A stretch of 64,000 nt of DNA, taken from Lithobates sylvaticus (Eukaryota > Chordata > Amphibia > Anura > Ranidae). The position numbers and the translations under genes are program-made. Shown here in pieces: positions 41,374 through 53,601 of this stretch (its first letter is position 1; every line of letters starts with the position of its first letter). The notes under the pieces are model-generated. The model had not been told where the DNA came from and did no database searches. It saw only the letters and a list, made by a program, of their open reading frames with translations. Location of the stretch: assembly GCA_028564925.1 (NCBI GenBank), contig CM053028.1, positions 622,748,255-622,812,254 of the forward strand, written 5' to 3'.

Positions 41374-43333
41374 CAGTGCTGATCCTGACCTCCCTGGGGC
41401 CCTAAGCAAAATTCTGCTAAGGGGCCCTCTACTTGACCCGTGATGCCATGAGCTATGTAAACCATTTGCCATTGCCACACAGTCACACCTGACACTTCAG
41501 TGCTCCCAAAACAATCCTCCCTCCTTTAAACAGAACAGGATAAGTACAACAATATAGAACAGAATGAGGTCCCCAGAGAGCCCCCCTTACATCAGGGTCC
41601 TCAGAGCCCCCCTTACATCAGGGTCCTCAGAGAGCCCCTCTTTACACCAAGGTCCCCAGAGAGCCCCCCTTATACAAGGGTCCCCAGACATCCCCCCTTA
41701 AATCAGTGTCCTCAGAGAGTCTCACCCTACATCAGGGTCCCCAGAGAGCCTCCCCTTACATCAGGGTCCCTAGAGAGCCTCCCCCTACATTAGGGTCCCC
41801 AGAGAGCCCCCCCTTACATCAGGGTCCCCAGAGAGCCTCCTCATACATTAGGGTCCCCAGAGAGCCTCCCCCTACATTAGGGTCCCCAGAGAGCCTCCCC
41901 CTACATCAGGGTCCCCAGAGAGCCCCCCTTACATCAGGGTCCCCAGAGAGCCTCCCCCTACATTTGGGTCCCCAGAGAGCCTCCCCCTACATTTGGGTCC
42001 CCAGAGAGCCTCCCCCTACATTAGGGTCCCCAGAGAGCCCCCCCTTACATCAGGGTCCCCAGAGAGCCCCCCTTACATCAGGGTCCCCAGAGAGCCTCCC
42101 CCTACATTAGGGTCCCCAGAGAGCCCCCCCTTACATCAGGGTCCCTAGAGAGCCTCCCCCTACATTAGGGTCCCCAGAGAGCCCCCCCCTACATCAGGGT
42201 CCCTAGAGAGCCTCCCCTTACATCAGGATCCCCAGAGAGCCTCCCCTTACATCAGGATCCCCAGAGAGCCTCCCCTTACATCAGGGTCCCCAGAGAGCCT
42301 CCCCCTACATTAGGTTTCCAAGAGAGCCTCCTCCTTACATCAGAGTCCCCAGAGAGCCTCCCCTTACATCAGGGTCCCCAGAAAGCCCCTCCTTACATCA
42401 GAGTCCCCAGAGAGCCTCCCTTACATCAGTGTCCTCAGAGAGCCCCTCTTTACATCAGGGTCCCCAGTGAGCCTCCCTACTTACATCAGGGTCCCCAGAG
42501 GGTATCCCCCTACATCAGGGTCCCCGGAGAGCCTCCCCTTACATCAGGGTCCTCAGAGAGCCTCCACTTACACCAGGGTCCCCAGAGCCTCCCCTTACAC
42601 CAGGGTCCAAAGAGAGCCTCCCCTTACATTAGTGTCCCAAGAGAGCCTTCCCTCTTACATTAGTGTCCCCAGAGAGACCCTCCTTACACAGGGTCCCCAG
42701 AGAGCCCCTCCTTACACAGAGTACCCAGAGAGCCCCCCTCTAACATTAGTGTCCCCAGGGGGCCCCTTCTTACATCAGTGTCCCCAGAGAGCCCCGTCTT
42801 TACATTAGTGTCCCCAGAGGCCCCCTTCCTTACATTAGTGTCCCCAGAAAGCCCCCCCCCTCTTACATTTGGGCCCCCAAACAGCTGACTCCCCCTCTTG
42901 CAGAGGTTCCCCTGTACCTGGCTGGTGGAGGTGGGAGGCGGCGATCGGCAGCTATATGGTGTCCACAGGCAGGGGATCTCCCTGGGGCTAGTAGTTCTAT
43001 CTCCGAATGTATACAGCGGAGAGGGGAGGGGCCTCTGACCCGGGCATCAGCAACACTGTTCAAGCAGAGTGAAAGTGAAACTGATACCTGCCTGGGTCAG
43101 AGGCCCCTCCCTTCTCCTCTCCACTGTATACACTGAGAGTACTACAAACCCCAGGGAGATCCCGCCGCCCACTCAGGCACCATAGAGCTGCCGATCGCTG
43201 CCTTCTACCTCCTCCCACCTCTCCTCACTGCACTCTAAAAGTGCAGGGGGGGATTCTGGGTCTTGGGGGCCCCCCCACAGCGGCGGGGCCCTAAGCAGCT
43301 TGCATAGTGTGCCTATAGGGCCGATCGGCTCTG
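41374..43333. mobile_element. 1,960-bp hAT-like element filled by a minisatellite
   Basis: The ends cagtgctgatc and the inverse of gatcggctctg (cagagccgatc) match at 9 of 11 positions, and the 8-bp duplication atcaggag is perfect (41366-41373 and 43334-43341). About two thirds of the interior is the 30-bp array at 41570-42860. Another internal pair, ggcagcgatcggcagcta-like text at 42930-42960 and agctgccgatcgctgcct at 43185-43205, is inverted. No transposase. Confidence 0.88.
41570..42860. repeat. 30-bp minisatellite (about 43 copies)
   Basis: Unit gagagcctccccttacatca followed by gggtccccag, with catta/catca and gagagccccc variants. The divisible-by-three period produces 10-residue repeating frames rich in Pro, Ser and Gln that mimic proteins; they start and end with the array and have no other support. 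Confidence 0.95.
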
Positions 43334-43341
43334 ATCAGGAG

Positions 43342-43640
43342 GGATACAGGGTCTCCCCTCCCAGGACACAGTGTGAACCCACAACGGGTGTCGGAAGGGG
43401 AGACTCACCCCCTTACAATAAAAAGACGGTGGACATTGTCTTGAATAATTCTAATAATAAACTCATCAATATATACATTGTATAAGTGCCTACAATTTGC
43501 TCGGTAAAATATAAGAGCAGATGCTGATTTTATTATGTTTTTATTACCTTGTTATTGTGTTATACTATATTCACTGTATACTATGTACCTTTTCTGACAA
43601 AATTCAATAAAAATGTATTGAAATTAAAAAAACATTGAGC
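43342..43640 (+). other. Probable LINE 3' end with terminal polyadenylation signal
   Basis: Ends aattcaataaaaatgtattgaaattaaaaaaa, the usual 3' end of L1-like elements. It may be the continuation of the LINE at 40017, separated by the elements at 40861-43333. Confidence 0.5.
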
Positions 43641-43659
43641 TAAAGGCTGTATTGTAACA

Positions 43660-43712
43660 AAATAGGTAAAAAGCCAAGGGGGGTGAATACTTTTGCAAGG
43701 CACTGTATATGT
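43660..43712. repeat. Terminal-repeat remnant of a second Tc1 family
   Basis: ggggggtgaatacttttgca followed by aggcactgta is the inverted end of a Tc1-type element (tacagtgcct...). Only this end was found. Confidence 0.5.
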
Positions 43713-44011
43713 ATGAATGTGTGTTAGGGACCTTAGGTTGTAAGCTCCTTAAGGGTAGGGAGTGATGTGAATGTACAATATATACAGTATTTCACAAAAG
43801 TGAGTACACCCCTCACATTTTTGTAAATATTTTATTCTAACTTTTCATGTGACACACTGAAGAAATTACACTTTGCTACAATGTAAAGTAGTGAGTGTAC
43901 AGCTTGTATAACAGTGTAAATTTGCTGTCCCCTCAAAATAACTCAACACACAGCCATTAATATCTAAACCGCTGGCAACAAAGTGAAAATGTCCATATTG
44001 GGCCCAAAGTG

Positions 44012-47000
44012 TCAATATTTTGTGTGGCCACCATTATTTTCCAGCACTGCCTTAACCCTCTTGGGCATGGAGTTCACCAGAGCTTCACAGGTTGCCACTG
44101 GAGTCCTCTTCCACTCCTCCATGACGACATCAAGGAGTTGGTGGTTGTTAGAGACCTTGCGCTCCCCCAACTTCCATTTGAGGATGCCCCACAGATGCTC
44201 AATAGGTTTTAGGTCTGGAGTAGGGATGAGCTTCGAGTTCGAGTCAAACTCATGTTCTACTCGAACATTGCCTGTTCGCCCGTTTGCGGAACAGCGAACT
44301 ATTTGGGGTGTTCGCGGCAAATTCGAAAAGCTGCGGAACTCCCTGTAAAAGTCTATGGGAGAAATCTAAAGTGCTAATTTTAAAGGCTTATATGCAAGTT
44401 ATTGTCATAAAAAGTGTTTGTGGACCTGGGTCCTGCCCCAGGGGACATGTATCAATGCAAAAAAAAAGTTTTAAAAACGGCCATTTTTTCGGGAGCAGTG
44501 ATTTTAATAATACTTAAAGTGAAACAATGAAAGTGTAATATTTTCCTAGCACGCAACCTGGCAGGCCGCAGGAAAAGAGGGGGGATGAGAGGATGCCCCC
44601 CCCTTCCTGAACCGTACCAGGCCACATGCCCTCAACATTGGGAGGGTGCTTTGTGGGTAGCCTCCCAAAGCACCTTGTCCCCCTGTTGATGGGGACAAGG
44701 GCCTCATCTCCACAACCCTTGCCCGGTGGTTGTGGGGGTCTGCGGGTGGGGGGCTTATCGGAATCTGAAAGCCCTCTTTAACAAGGGGACCCCCAGATCC
44801 CGTCCCCCCTGTTTGAAATGGTAACGGGTACATTGTACCCCTACCATTTCACAAAGAAAGTGTAAAAAAAAAAAAAAAAAAACACACAGACACCGTTGGG
44901 ATAAGTCCTTCATTAAAATAAAAAAAAAACAATTGAAAGATTCCTGCGATGGGTGATCTCTTCTCCGGGGTCCAGTGATGGATGATCTCTCCTCTCCAGG
45001 TCCACGGTCCAACGATGATGTCCAGCGCAGCGCATCCTGTCTCCACCGGAGACACATGGGAATCCCGGCAGCCTGACAGGTCTCTTAGCTGAGGAGGACG
45101 GGGCCACTTGTCACGTGACCCCGCCCCCCTCTGACGCAAGGGGAAACCCGGGCTTCCCCAATGATGTGCAGGTGACCCCGCCCCCTCTGATGTAATGGAA
45201 ACCTGCGTTACATCAGAGGGGGCGGGGTCATCGCGGGACACCGGAGAAGAGATCACCCATCGCAGGATACCAAGAGTGGATTACCACCGTTGGAATCTTT
45301 TTTTTATTTTTAATAAAGGACTTATCCCAATGGTGTCCGTGTGTTTTTTTTTTTAATTTTTTACACTTTCTTTGTGAAATGGTAGGGGTAAAATATACCT
45401 GTTACCATTCCAAACAGGGGGGGTCGGGATCTGGGGGTCTCCTTGTTAAAGAGGGCTTCCAAATTCCGATAAGCCCCCCGCCCGCAGGCCCCCACAACCA
45501 CCGGGCAAGGGTTGTGGGGATGAGGCCCTTATCCCCTTCAACATGGGGACAAGGTGCTTTGGGGGCTACCCCAAAACACCCTCCCAATGTTGAGGGCATG
45601 TGGCCTTTTACGGTTCAGGAGGGGGGGCACTCTCTCGTCCCCCCTCTTTTCCTGCGGCCTGCCAGGTTGCGTGCTTTGATAAAGGGTCTGGTATGGATTT
45701 TTGGGAGGAACTCCACGCCATTTTTTTTTTATTTGGCATGGAGTTCCCCTTAAAATCCATACCAGACCTGAAGGGTCATTGAATTTGGGGGGACCCCCAC
45801 GCCTTTTTCTTTTTTTTTATCAATGACTTTCAATGTTCTCTGTACCGGGAGCCGATAATTCATTATAGCCGCGAGTGCTTTTAAATTACTTTTTTTCCTG
45901 CAGAAATTACACTTTGTGCAGGGACCGTTCTAAGCACGGGAAACATGTGTCCCCTTTACAGGCATACTATACACACCCCCTAGGTACGAAATTTAAAGGA
46001 ATATTACACTTTTATTGTTTCAATTTAAGCATTATTAAAATCACTGCTCCTGAAAAAATGTCTGTTTTTAAAAGTTCTTTTTGCAGTGATACATGTCCCC
46101 TGGAGCACTTTTGATTTAGAACGTTCGAGTCCCATAGACTTTAATGGGGTTCTAAAGTTTGCGCAAATTTTTAGTCCGTTTGCAGGTTCTGGTGCGAACC
46201 GAACCGGGGGGGTGTCCGGCTCATCCGTAGTCTGGAGACATGCTTGGCCAGTCCATCACCTTTACCCTACGCATCTTTAGCAAGGCAGTGGTCATCTTGG
46301 AGGTGTGTTTGGGGTTGTTATGTTGGAATACTGCCCTGCTGCCCAGTCTCCGAAGGGAGGGGATCATGCTCTGCTTCAGTATTTCACAGTACATGTTGGC
46401 ATTCATGGTTCTCTCAATGAACTGTAACTCCCCAGTGCCGGCAGCACTCATGCAGCCCCAGACCATGACACTCCCACCACCATACTTGACTGTAGGCAAG
46501 ACACACTTGTCTTTGTACTCCTCACCTGGTTGCCGCCACACATGCTTGACACCATCTGAACCAAATACGCTTATCTTGGTCTCATCAGACCACAGGACAT
46601 GGTTCCAGTAATCCGTGTCCTTAGTTTGCTTGTCTTCAGCAAACTTTTTGCGGGCTTTCCTGTGCATCATCTTTAGAAGAGGGTTCCTTCTGGGACGACA
46701 GCCATGCAGACCAATTGGATGGTGTGTCTATCGTATGGTCTGAGCTCTGACAGGCTGACCCCCCACCCCTTCAACCTCTGCAGCAATGCTGGCAGCACTC
46801 ATACGTCTATATCCCAAAGACACTTTGGATATGACGCTGAGCACATGCACTCAACTTCTTTGGTCGACAATGGTGAGGCCTGTTCTGAGTGGAACCTGTC
46901 CTGTTAAACCGCTGTATGGTCTTGGCCACCTGTGCTGCAGCTCAGTTTTAGGGTCTTGGCAATCTTTTTATAGCCTAGGCCATTTTTATGTAGAGCAACA

Positions 47001-47034
47001 ATTATTTTTTTCAGATCCTCAGTGTTCTTTGCCA
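44012..47034 (-). pseudogene. Tc1 transposase (decayed, interrupted)
   Basis: Minus strand. N-terminal helix-turn-helix near 46930-47030 (DLKKIIVALHKNGLGYKKIA); catalytic part 46670-46230 with LWSDETKISVFGSDG (first Asp), GGGSVMVWGCMSAAGTGELQ and FQHNNPKHTSKM. After the insertion, 44210-44012 gives LKPIEHLWGILKWKLGER (the Glu) and the C-terminus MPKRVKAVLENNGGHTKY. The second catalytic Asp, normally in HDNDPKHT, is changed and one residue is lost. There are also frame changes in the N-terminal third, including within the first codons. Inactive. Confidence 0.88.
44221..46229. mobile_element. 2,009-bp fold-back element with hAT-family ends inside the Tc1
   Basis: Starts tagggatgagc and ends gctcatccgta; perfect 8-bp duplication gtctggag (44213-44220 and 46230-46237). 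The halves are inverted copies: cctgccccaggggacatgta near 44435 against tacatgtcccctgg near 46088; ggcttatcggaatctg near 44750 against ccgataagcc near 45465; gggtgatctcttctccgg near 44950 against its inverse near 45245. Arms approach 1 kb. The right 500 bp equals the tail of hAT copies A-C. No coding frame. Confidence 0.9.
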
Positions 47035-47418
47035 TGAGGTGCCATGTTGAACATCCAGTGACTATTATGAGAGAGAGTGAGAGCGATAACACCAAATTTA
47101 ACACACCAGCTCCCCATTCACACCTGAGACCTTGTAACACCAATGAGTCACATGACACTGAGGAAGGAAAATGGCTAATTGGGCCCAATTTGGACATTTT
47201 CACTTAGGGATGTACTCACTTTTGTTACCAGCGTTTTAGACATTAATGGCGGTGTGTTGAGTTATTTTGAGGGGACAACAAATTTACACTGTTATACAAG
47301 CTGTACACTACTTTACATTGTAGCAAAGTGTCATTTCTTCAGTGTTGTCACATGAAAAGATAAAAATAAAATATTTACAAAAATGTGAGGGGTGTACTCA
47401 CTTTTGTGAGATACTGTA

Positions 47419-47810
47419 TGTACAGCCCCCGTGGTGTCAGAGGGGGCGGAGTCACTCAGTTACGTCACCAAGGGGGCCCTGCCCTCAGCTATACAACAGC
47501 TGTCACGGCCGGAGGCGGAACTGTTTTTTTTTTTTGGTCTGGCGGGGCAAGATGGATTTACATCGCTGGAAATTTTTATTTTTTATTTTTTAATAAAGGA
47601 CTTGTCCCAAGCTGTACCTGAAATTAATAATAAAATAAATATACACTATAGTTTGTAGACGCTATAATTTTTGCTCAAACCAATTAATATACACTTATTT
47701 GGATTTTTTTTTACCCAAAATATGTTGCAGAATACATATTAGCATTAATCGATGAAGAAATTTATAATTTGTATTTATTTATTTATTTATTAATTACTTT
47801 TTCATTTTGT
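47419..47810. other. Remnants of fold-back centre and TTAA family
   Basis: 47425-47630 resembles the centre of the fold-back family (gtcagagggggcgg, taataaaggacttgtccca). 47640-47760 resembles 16715-16800 of the 967-bp TTAA family (gtagacgctata, caaaatatgt, gcagaatac). No gene. Confidence 0.55.
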
Positions 47811-47822
47811 TTAACTACTTCC

Positions 47823-48246
47823 TGAAGGGATATTTAGTTTAACTACTTATTTGTATTATAGTCAGCTTCCATTTTGTGTGTCTCTAACATCCATTTTGTG
47901 AAATATGCTCAAGTCTTGCTAATCTAGTTTCGTTTTTCCATAATACTGTAATCTTCAGTTGAGTTTCATTTCTTGTAAAGCATGTGATATTTTAGAAATA
48001 ATTAGTTTCACTGTGGGCGTCAGACTGTACTTGTGTGTCTCTGTATATGATTGGATAATCTGTTAAAGGGCGGTACTTTTTGAAATCCCTCTTATATTCA
48101 CACCCAAGAATAAAGATTTAGATTTGCTCGGAGAGAAACTTGCTGTGTATATGTTTCTTTATCTCAAAGGGCAAATCTCCCAGGCCTGGTTTCGGATTGT
48201 ACAGCATACCAAGCAGTAAGCCCTAATCTTGATTTATTTCCTTTCA
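47823..48246 (+). repeat. 5' LTR of the retroviral fossil
   Basis: Starts TGAAGGGATATTTAG and ends TTTCCTTTCA. An AATAAA lies near 48109, and cctcttatattcac upstream of it may serve as the TATA-type element. Confidence 0.9.
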
Positions 48247-48248
48247 GT

Positions 48249-48266
48249 TGGGGGCTCGTTACGCGA
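48249..48266 (+). other. Primer-binding site, tRNA-Pro-like
   Basis: tgggggctcgt directly after the 5' LTR matches the first 11 bases of the tRNA-Pro site common in gammaretroviruses; the rest is diverged. Confidence 0.65.
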
Positions 48267-49679
48267 TCGATTATTATATGTCTGGTGAGTAGACTTGATG
48301 TATATCTTCTCTCACCGTGACCTCTATTTAGAAATCGTTCCTTTAAGGGACCTGTGATTTATGTAGAAATAGTTTTTAGACTTTGAAAGAAAGTCAAGCG
48401 CTGTTGCGATAACAGCAACAGCCTTAGGGGGGCTGGATGGGCTTAAGGAAGCCCATTCGATAAGAGCTATTCTGTGTAATAGCATATGCTTTAGAAAAAA
48501 GCAACTGTTCGGTGTGAACAGGGAGGATTCTGTGTAGTCCTCTTTATAAGTCTGCGGCAGCCGTCTGTTCGGGGGTGAACAGTCGTTAATGAGGACCTCG
48601 GTAGGTCCCAGGAAGGACTCTGTGAAGTCCGTAGGTCAATGATGATAATACAGTGCTGTAATTACAAAACAAAACAAGAAGTCTGCTAAGGTGTGCTGGA
48701 CAAGACCGATCTCTTTGCTTTCCTTATCTTTTGCATAGTTGATAAGCTAATTTGTAAACTGTCTGTGTGGAATTTGTCAGCGTTTGTAAGGTAAGACAAC
48801 GCCTTCCACTGCTCCGTGTTATCATAGGACTTAGATTTAAGGGCGACACAGGTGAACTCCCGGGTTCTTTTTGTGAGTGATGGAAGTTCCCGATCGAAAC
48901 GCAGAGTAATGCTACAGTATCCGGTGATGTATTGATGTTTATTCTTAATGATTTATGTATGAATGTTTTGACTCTAGAGAGTTAGCGTAATAGCAGTGTT
49001 AATAACATTTTCTTAAGGTAATGATTCCTTTTGCTGCTATGCAGGGAAAGTCAAGATTTGGATGTTTGGCTTTTTGCCAACATGGTTCAAGTACTTATAT
49101 CTTGCTAAACGTAATAGATATTGTGAAGAATTGTTTGCGGCATTGGTAGTAAAGAAGTTGCAAGTACTGTTTGAACCTGTTGGCACTCTGCCAAAAAAAA
49201 AAAAAAAAAAAAAATTTGAAATAAGAAATATATATATATATATATATATTGTTTGGTTATAAATAATAAGAAAGGTAATAATGTATGAAGCTTGTCTATA
49301 AAGGAGTGCTTATTGGAATTTTGCCAAGAAAAAAAAAAATCAAATCAGAATGGTTACAAAGAAAGACAAAAGAAGATGCTGTAGGAGATCTCTGGCTGGA
49401 CCGGGGGTCCCTATGGCATCCTAGCCCAAAAGCTGTCCATGATAGGTTTAGCAGAGTCATGGGATGGTGAATTTAGAGGTTAAATTAACCTTCTCCATGC
49501 CTTTATCAGGCGCCCCGCTTCCTCCCCCCTTCCATAACCAGATAACAGCAGCACAGAGCAGCAAGGACACAGAGAATAGCAGAATGAGTTTGAAACACCA
49601 GGGCAGACACATTAAAAAAAGAGGATGGCTTACAGCCAATAGTTCAAGATTTCTTTTTATAAAGGGATCTTAAAGGGAA

Positions 49680-51960
49680 ATTATCTTGTTCTATATTAAC
49701 AAAAGAGAAGGTAAGATAAGTAAAGAAGGCAATTGTGACTATAGGTTTGTACAAGACCTAAGGGCCATCAATAGCCTAGTGGTACCGATTGCCCCAAAAG
49801 TGCCTGATGTGCCAACAATATTTACCGCCATACATTACGATGCAGAGTATTTTATTGTGATTGATTTATTGAACGCATTTTTATTTCCGTCCCTGTGGAT
49901 GAGGAGGCACAACCAATCTTTGCTTTATGTTTTTTTTAAAACCGCCAACTAACATGGTGCAGAATGCCCCAGGGCTATATAGACTCCCTTGCAGCCTATT
50001 CCAAACTACTCTCAGAGCTTGGATACCAGGACATTGTTCATCCCTGCTGCAGTATGTGGATGAATTCCTCGTCTGCAGTTCTACTCGGGTGGCCGCCCTG
50101 GAGGATGGGAGGGATCTTTTGAAATGTATTTTTGAAAGTGGTCACAAAGTGTCAAAGAAAAATTGCAATGGTGTCAGAAAAGGTTGAATATTTTGGTTTT
50201 GTACTCTCAAAAGGAGAAAGGAAAGTCAATCACAGAAGAGCTATGGCTCTTGTGGGTCTGCCCCGCCCACTTGCTAAGAAAGACATGTTCACCTTTCTTG
50301 GTATGATTGGTTACTGCCACCAATGATTACCTGACTGTTCCTACTACAATCTCCTGAGACAAGCCACAGGTTTACACATGCCAGATTGTATAAAATGGTC
50401 AAATGAAATGTGCAATGCTTTTGTGTATTTGAAAAATGCTATGGTAATGGCTCCAGGGCTCGGCCTCCCTAACTAGGAAAAATGTTTAATTTGTTTGCAG
50501 GAAAAATCTTTCATTTGTTTGCAAGGGAAAATTGTAAGGACGTGTCAGGTGTCCTCGCTCAGGAGCATGGAGACAAGTTGCGCCCTATTTTTTTTTCTCA
50601 AAGATGGTTCCGGTGCAGGTTCAAGGCATGCCTGTGTGTCTCAGAGGCATCCTATTCGATGATGGTTGAGATGGTCACTTCTTTCACTCTGGGGCACGAC
50701 ACTACACTTCACACCACCCACAATGTATGAAAAATGTACATACACAGCACATGTCTGCTCATAGGTTGAGCGGCTATGAGTTGATCTTGATGTCCAATCC
50801 AAAATTGCACATCAAATATGCTTCTCCCACTTCAGGACCAGCACCAATCCAAATGCCCTTTTAGGATTAAAAGGAGAGCAGAATGAGGTTGTGCCACAAC
50901 ATGATTGCATAGACCTCATTCACCAAGACACACACCCAGGTCTGACGTATCTTCCACAACACTGCAGAGCATACACAGGCCAACAAACAGATAGCCAAGG
51001 GAAATGCTCTGGCTGATTAGCTGCTAAATAAGCTGCTACTTCACAAAATGCACAGATCCAAATGCCCATGCTAGTACCAGACTTGTTGTTTTGTTTTTTG
51101 TTTTTTGTTTTTTGATCAGGTTCTTTCAGATTTGCAGGTATGTGCAAACAAAGCTGATCTCAGAGGTTGGGACAAAATAGGTGTGCAGAAAGATCCAAAG
51201 ACTGGACTTCTCTGCAAAGAGGGGAAGCCATGTATACCAGTAGCTAGTGCATCACTTTTTGTAGCTAGTGCATCACTTTTTATGCATCATTTTTATTTCC
51301 CATTTCCATGGAATAGGTCACAGAGGCTGGAACGCCACGTGTGAACTATTGGAGAAAGACTTTTACATTACAGAACTTTCCTGGCCAATTTTATGTAGCA
51401 AGATGCATCACATGTATCAGGAACAACCCACACAAGGCCGAACATGAACACCTGATATATCCAACAACTCCTTTTACACATTTGCAGATTGACTTCACAC
51501 ACATACCCAAACTAGGCAAAAGACAGGAATATTTTTTGGAAATTGTGGACAAGTTCTCAAGTTGAGTTGAACTTTTTGTCACCACAAAAGAAGATGCCCA
51601 AACAGTAGTGAGGATCCTCGTTCAGGAAATCATTTCTCGATGGGGATGCCCACTTCTTATAAACTCAGACAGACAATGGACCTACATTTGTATCAAGGGT
51701 CTGCCAGGACTGGGTAAAAACTCTCAAGATAGAACGGAAGTTTCACATTCCCCAACACCCTCAAAGCTCAGGGATAGTAGAAAGAATAAACAGAACAATA
51801 AAAAGACAAAACAAGAAAGGCCACAGGAGGAACCTTTGCCAACTGGAAGAAGGTCCCCCCAGCAGTCCTGGCAGAAATAAGAATGACCCTTCCAAGACAA
51901 CAGTGTATTCTCCTTTTGATGTCTTGATGGGTTGACCTTTCCCCACCCCATGGGCCAGAG
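49680..51960 (+). pseudogene. Pol remnant of the retroviral fossil
   Basis: Reverse transcriptase text such as YRFVQDLRAINSLVVPIAPK and integrase text such as HLQIDFTHIPKLGKRQEYFL is of the gamma/epsilon-retrovirus type. Order and spacing are normal. Heavily broken. Confidence 0.8.
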
Positions 51961-52674
51961 CACATTTAATGATAGAAAAGGGAGATTTAGACTTATTACA
52001 GGAAGAATATGTAAGGTAATTGGTTGAAACATTGTAAACAGTTGAGAGAAATGTTGCTCGCACCTTTTCTTTTTCTTCACAGGAAACTACTCACCCCTTC
52101 AAATTGGGAGACACCGTGGTGGTCCAACAGCTGAACAGAAATAAGAAGCAAGAGTATCCCTTTGGACCTCCTACCACCGTGGTTGCAGTGACCAGAACAG
52201 CCATCCTAGTGGAAAATTGCCAGTCCTGGATCCATGCCAACAGAGTAAAAAAGGTTGCCCAAAGCCCCAAGAGCAGGAAGGAGATCTTGGATACAGGAGG
52301 CCCTCAAGCAGAAGTCCAAGCAGATGAAGGAGTTCCTGGGAAAGCAGGTCCGGCCAGAGAAGATGACCTCGCTTACTTCACCACAGACTTCTGACAAGGC
52401 ATTCTGCCCACTAATCCTGATCTCTCTGACAGTGTTCCTACCCACCTGGATCACCACTAACTGTATCTACTACCCTGAAGATTTGGGTGCAATTAAAAGT
52501 ATCGGTGGGAACACAAACACACATACACACACACACAATAACATTATATTGACACAAGCTAGAACCAAGAGAGAGATTGGAGATAGTTTTACTGATAAGA
52601 TGCTTTTGCTAAAATTTAAGTATGCTTATGCTAAAAAAAAATCAGGGTATGAAGAATGTTGAATATGTAGCATA

Positions 52675-52735
52675 TTAAGCGCTGCACAAACTGTTATATA
52701 AATCCTGTATAATAATAATAATAATAATAATATTA
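52675..52735 (+). repeat. (AAT)n-tailed retroposon end inside the retroviral fossil
   Basis: gcgctgcacaaactg, then tatataaatcctgtataata and (aat)n, matching 18495-18536. Confidence 0.6.
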
Positions 52736-52759
52736 CATCCTAGCACTGCCCGAATTACC

Positions 52760-53590
52760 CTTTTGGCTGTACCTTTAAATGTTTCCTCCTTTCTCAATGA
52801 GACTCCTCCTGTATTCTTGACTAACATATCCACTCTGTACATAAACAACATTGTTACCTTTCCAATAGCAGGTAGAAGTCATTCCCCTGTTTGGTGTTTT
52901 AATTTAGGGAATGAGACACAGACTAACCCCTCTTTCTGCACCAGGTCAATATTTAATATCTCCATGTGCGAATCCGGAGTCTCTGCCCCTGCCTGCTCAC
53001 TGTTTCAAGTAACTGACCCAGGGTTAAACTGTACTTTGCATAACTTTTCTTTTTCTCTAAAAATGTAGGTGAAATATTACACTAATTTATAATCGCAACA
53101 CAGGACAAGTACACTCATGAGTTTGTCGCTAAGAGACCTTTTTCACTGGGACAAAGTATCCATGTATGTTGTAGGAAAGTGTGTTATCCCTGGGTGCCCC
53201 TCCATGTTAAGGGATGGTGTTACCTTGCATCCTTGTTATCTGTCATGGGAGTGGTAGGGGATTATAAAAGGGGACATCCACTAGAGGCCAGCTCCAGCAG
53301 GAAGCTAGGGACATTGCTAAAACATGGAGCCCATTTGCCAATGTAGGATTTGAGCTTGGAGGTATATTTTTATGGTTAAAAGACATTGTCCTTGTTATGG
53401 TATTTATCCTTGCTCTGATTCTTTACCTCTGTTTTAAATGTTGCACTTACATAATTGCGCACCTTCGATCTCCTGATGATAAGGTTCTTATCTCACATGA
53501 CATACATGAAGAGTCATCAGGCAATCTATGCCACAGCCCCAAAGAAGTATTAAAGCACAACATAGAATGTAGAGATCATCTTATATGATC
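52760..53590 (+). pseudogene. Env-like remnant of the retroviral fossil
   Basis: A region with several N-glycosylation sequons (NVSS, NETP, NIST, NISM, NCTL, NFSF) and spaced cysteines, then a hydrophobic segment VFILALILYLCFKCC followed by a short polar tail, as in a retroviral transmembrane subunit. Broken. Confidence 0.6.
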
Positions 53591-53601
53591 TAAGAGGGGA
53601 T

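Larger units (their letters stand above)
43783..47418 (-). mobile_element. Tc1-family transposon, complete outline, split by a fold-back element
   Basis: Ends tacagtatttcacaaaagtg (43783) and the inverse cacttttgtgagatactgta (to 47418) with TA on each side. The inverted repeats extend over 200 bp (acacccctcacatttttgta, gctgtcccctcaaaataact). Without the insertion at 44221-46229 the element is about 1.6 kb, normal for Tc1. Confidence 0.9.

Noticed and set aside
41706-42808. Proline/glutamine-rich repetitive frames resembling a structural protein
   Set aside because: Product of the 30-bp minisatellite inside a hAT-like element; no splice sites, codon signal or conserved flanks.
49180-49260. 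A-run and TA microsatellite considered as a regulatory site
   Set aside because: Simple sequence within the retroviral fossil with no further support.
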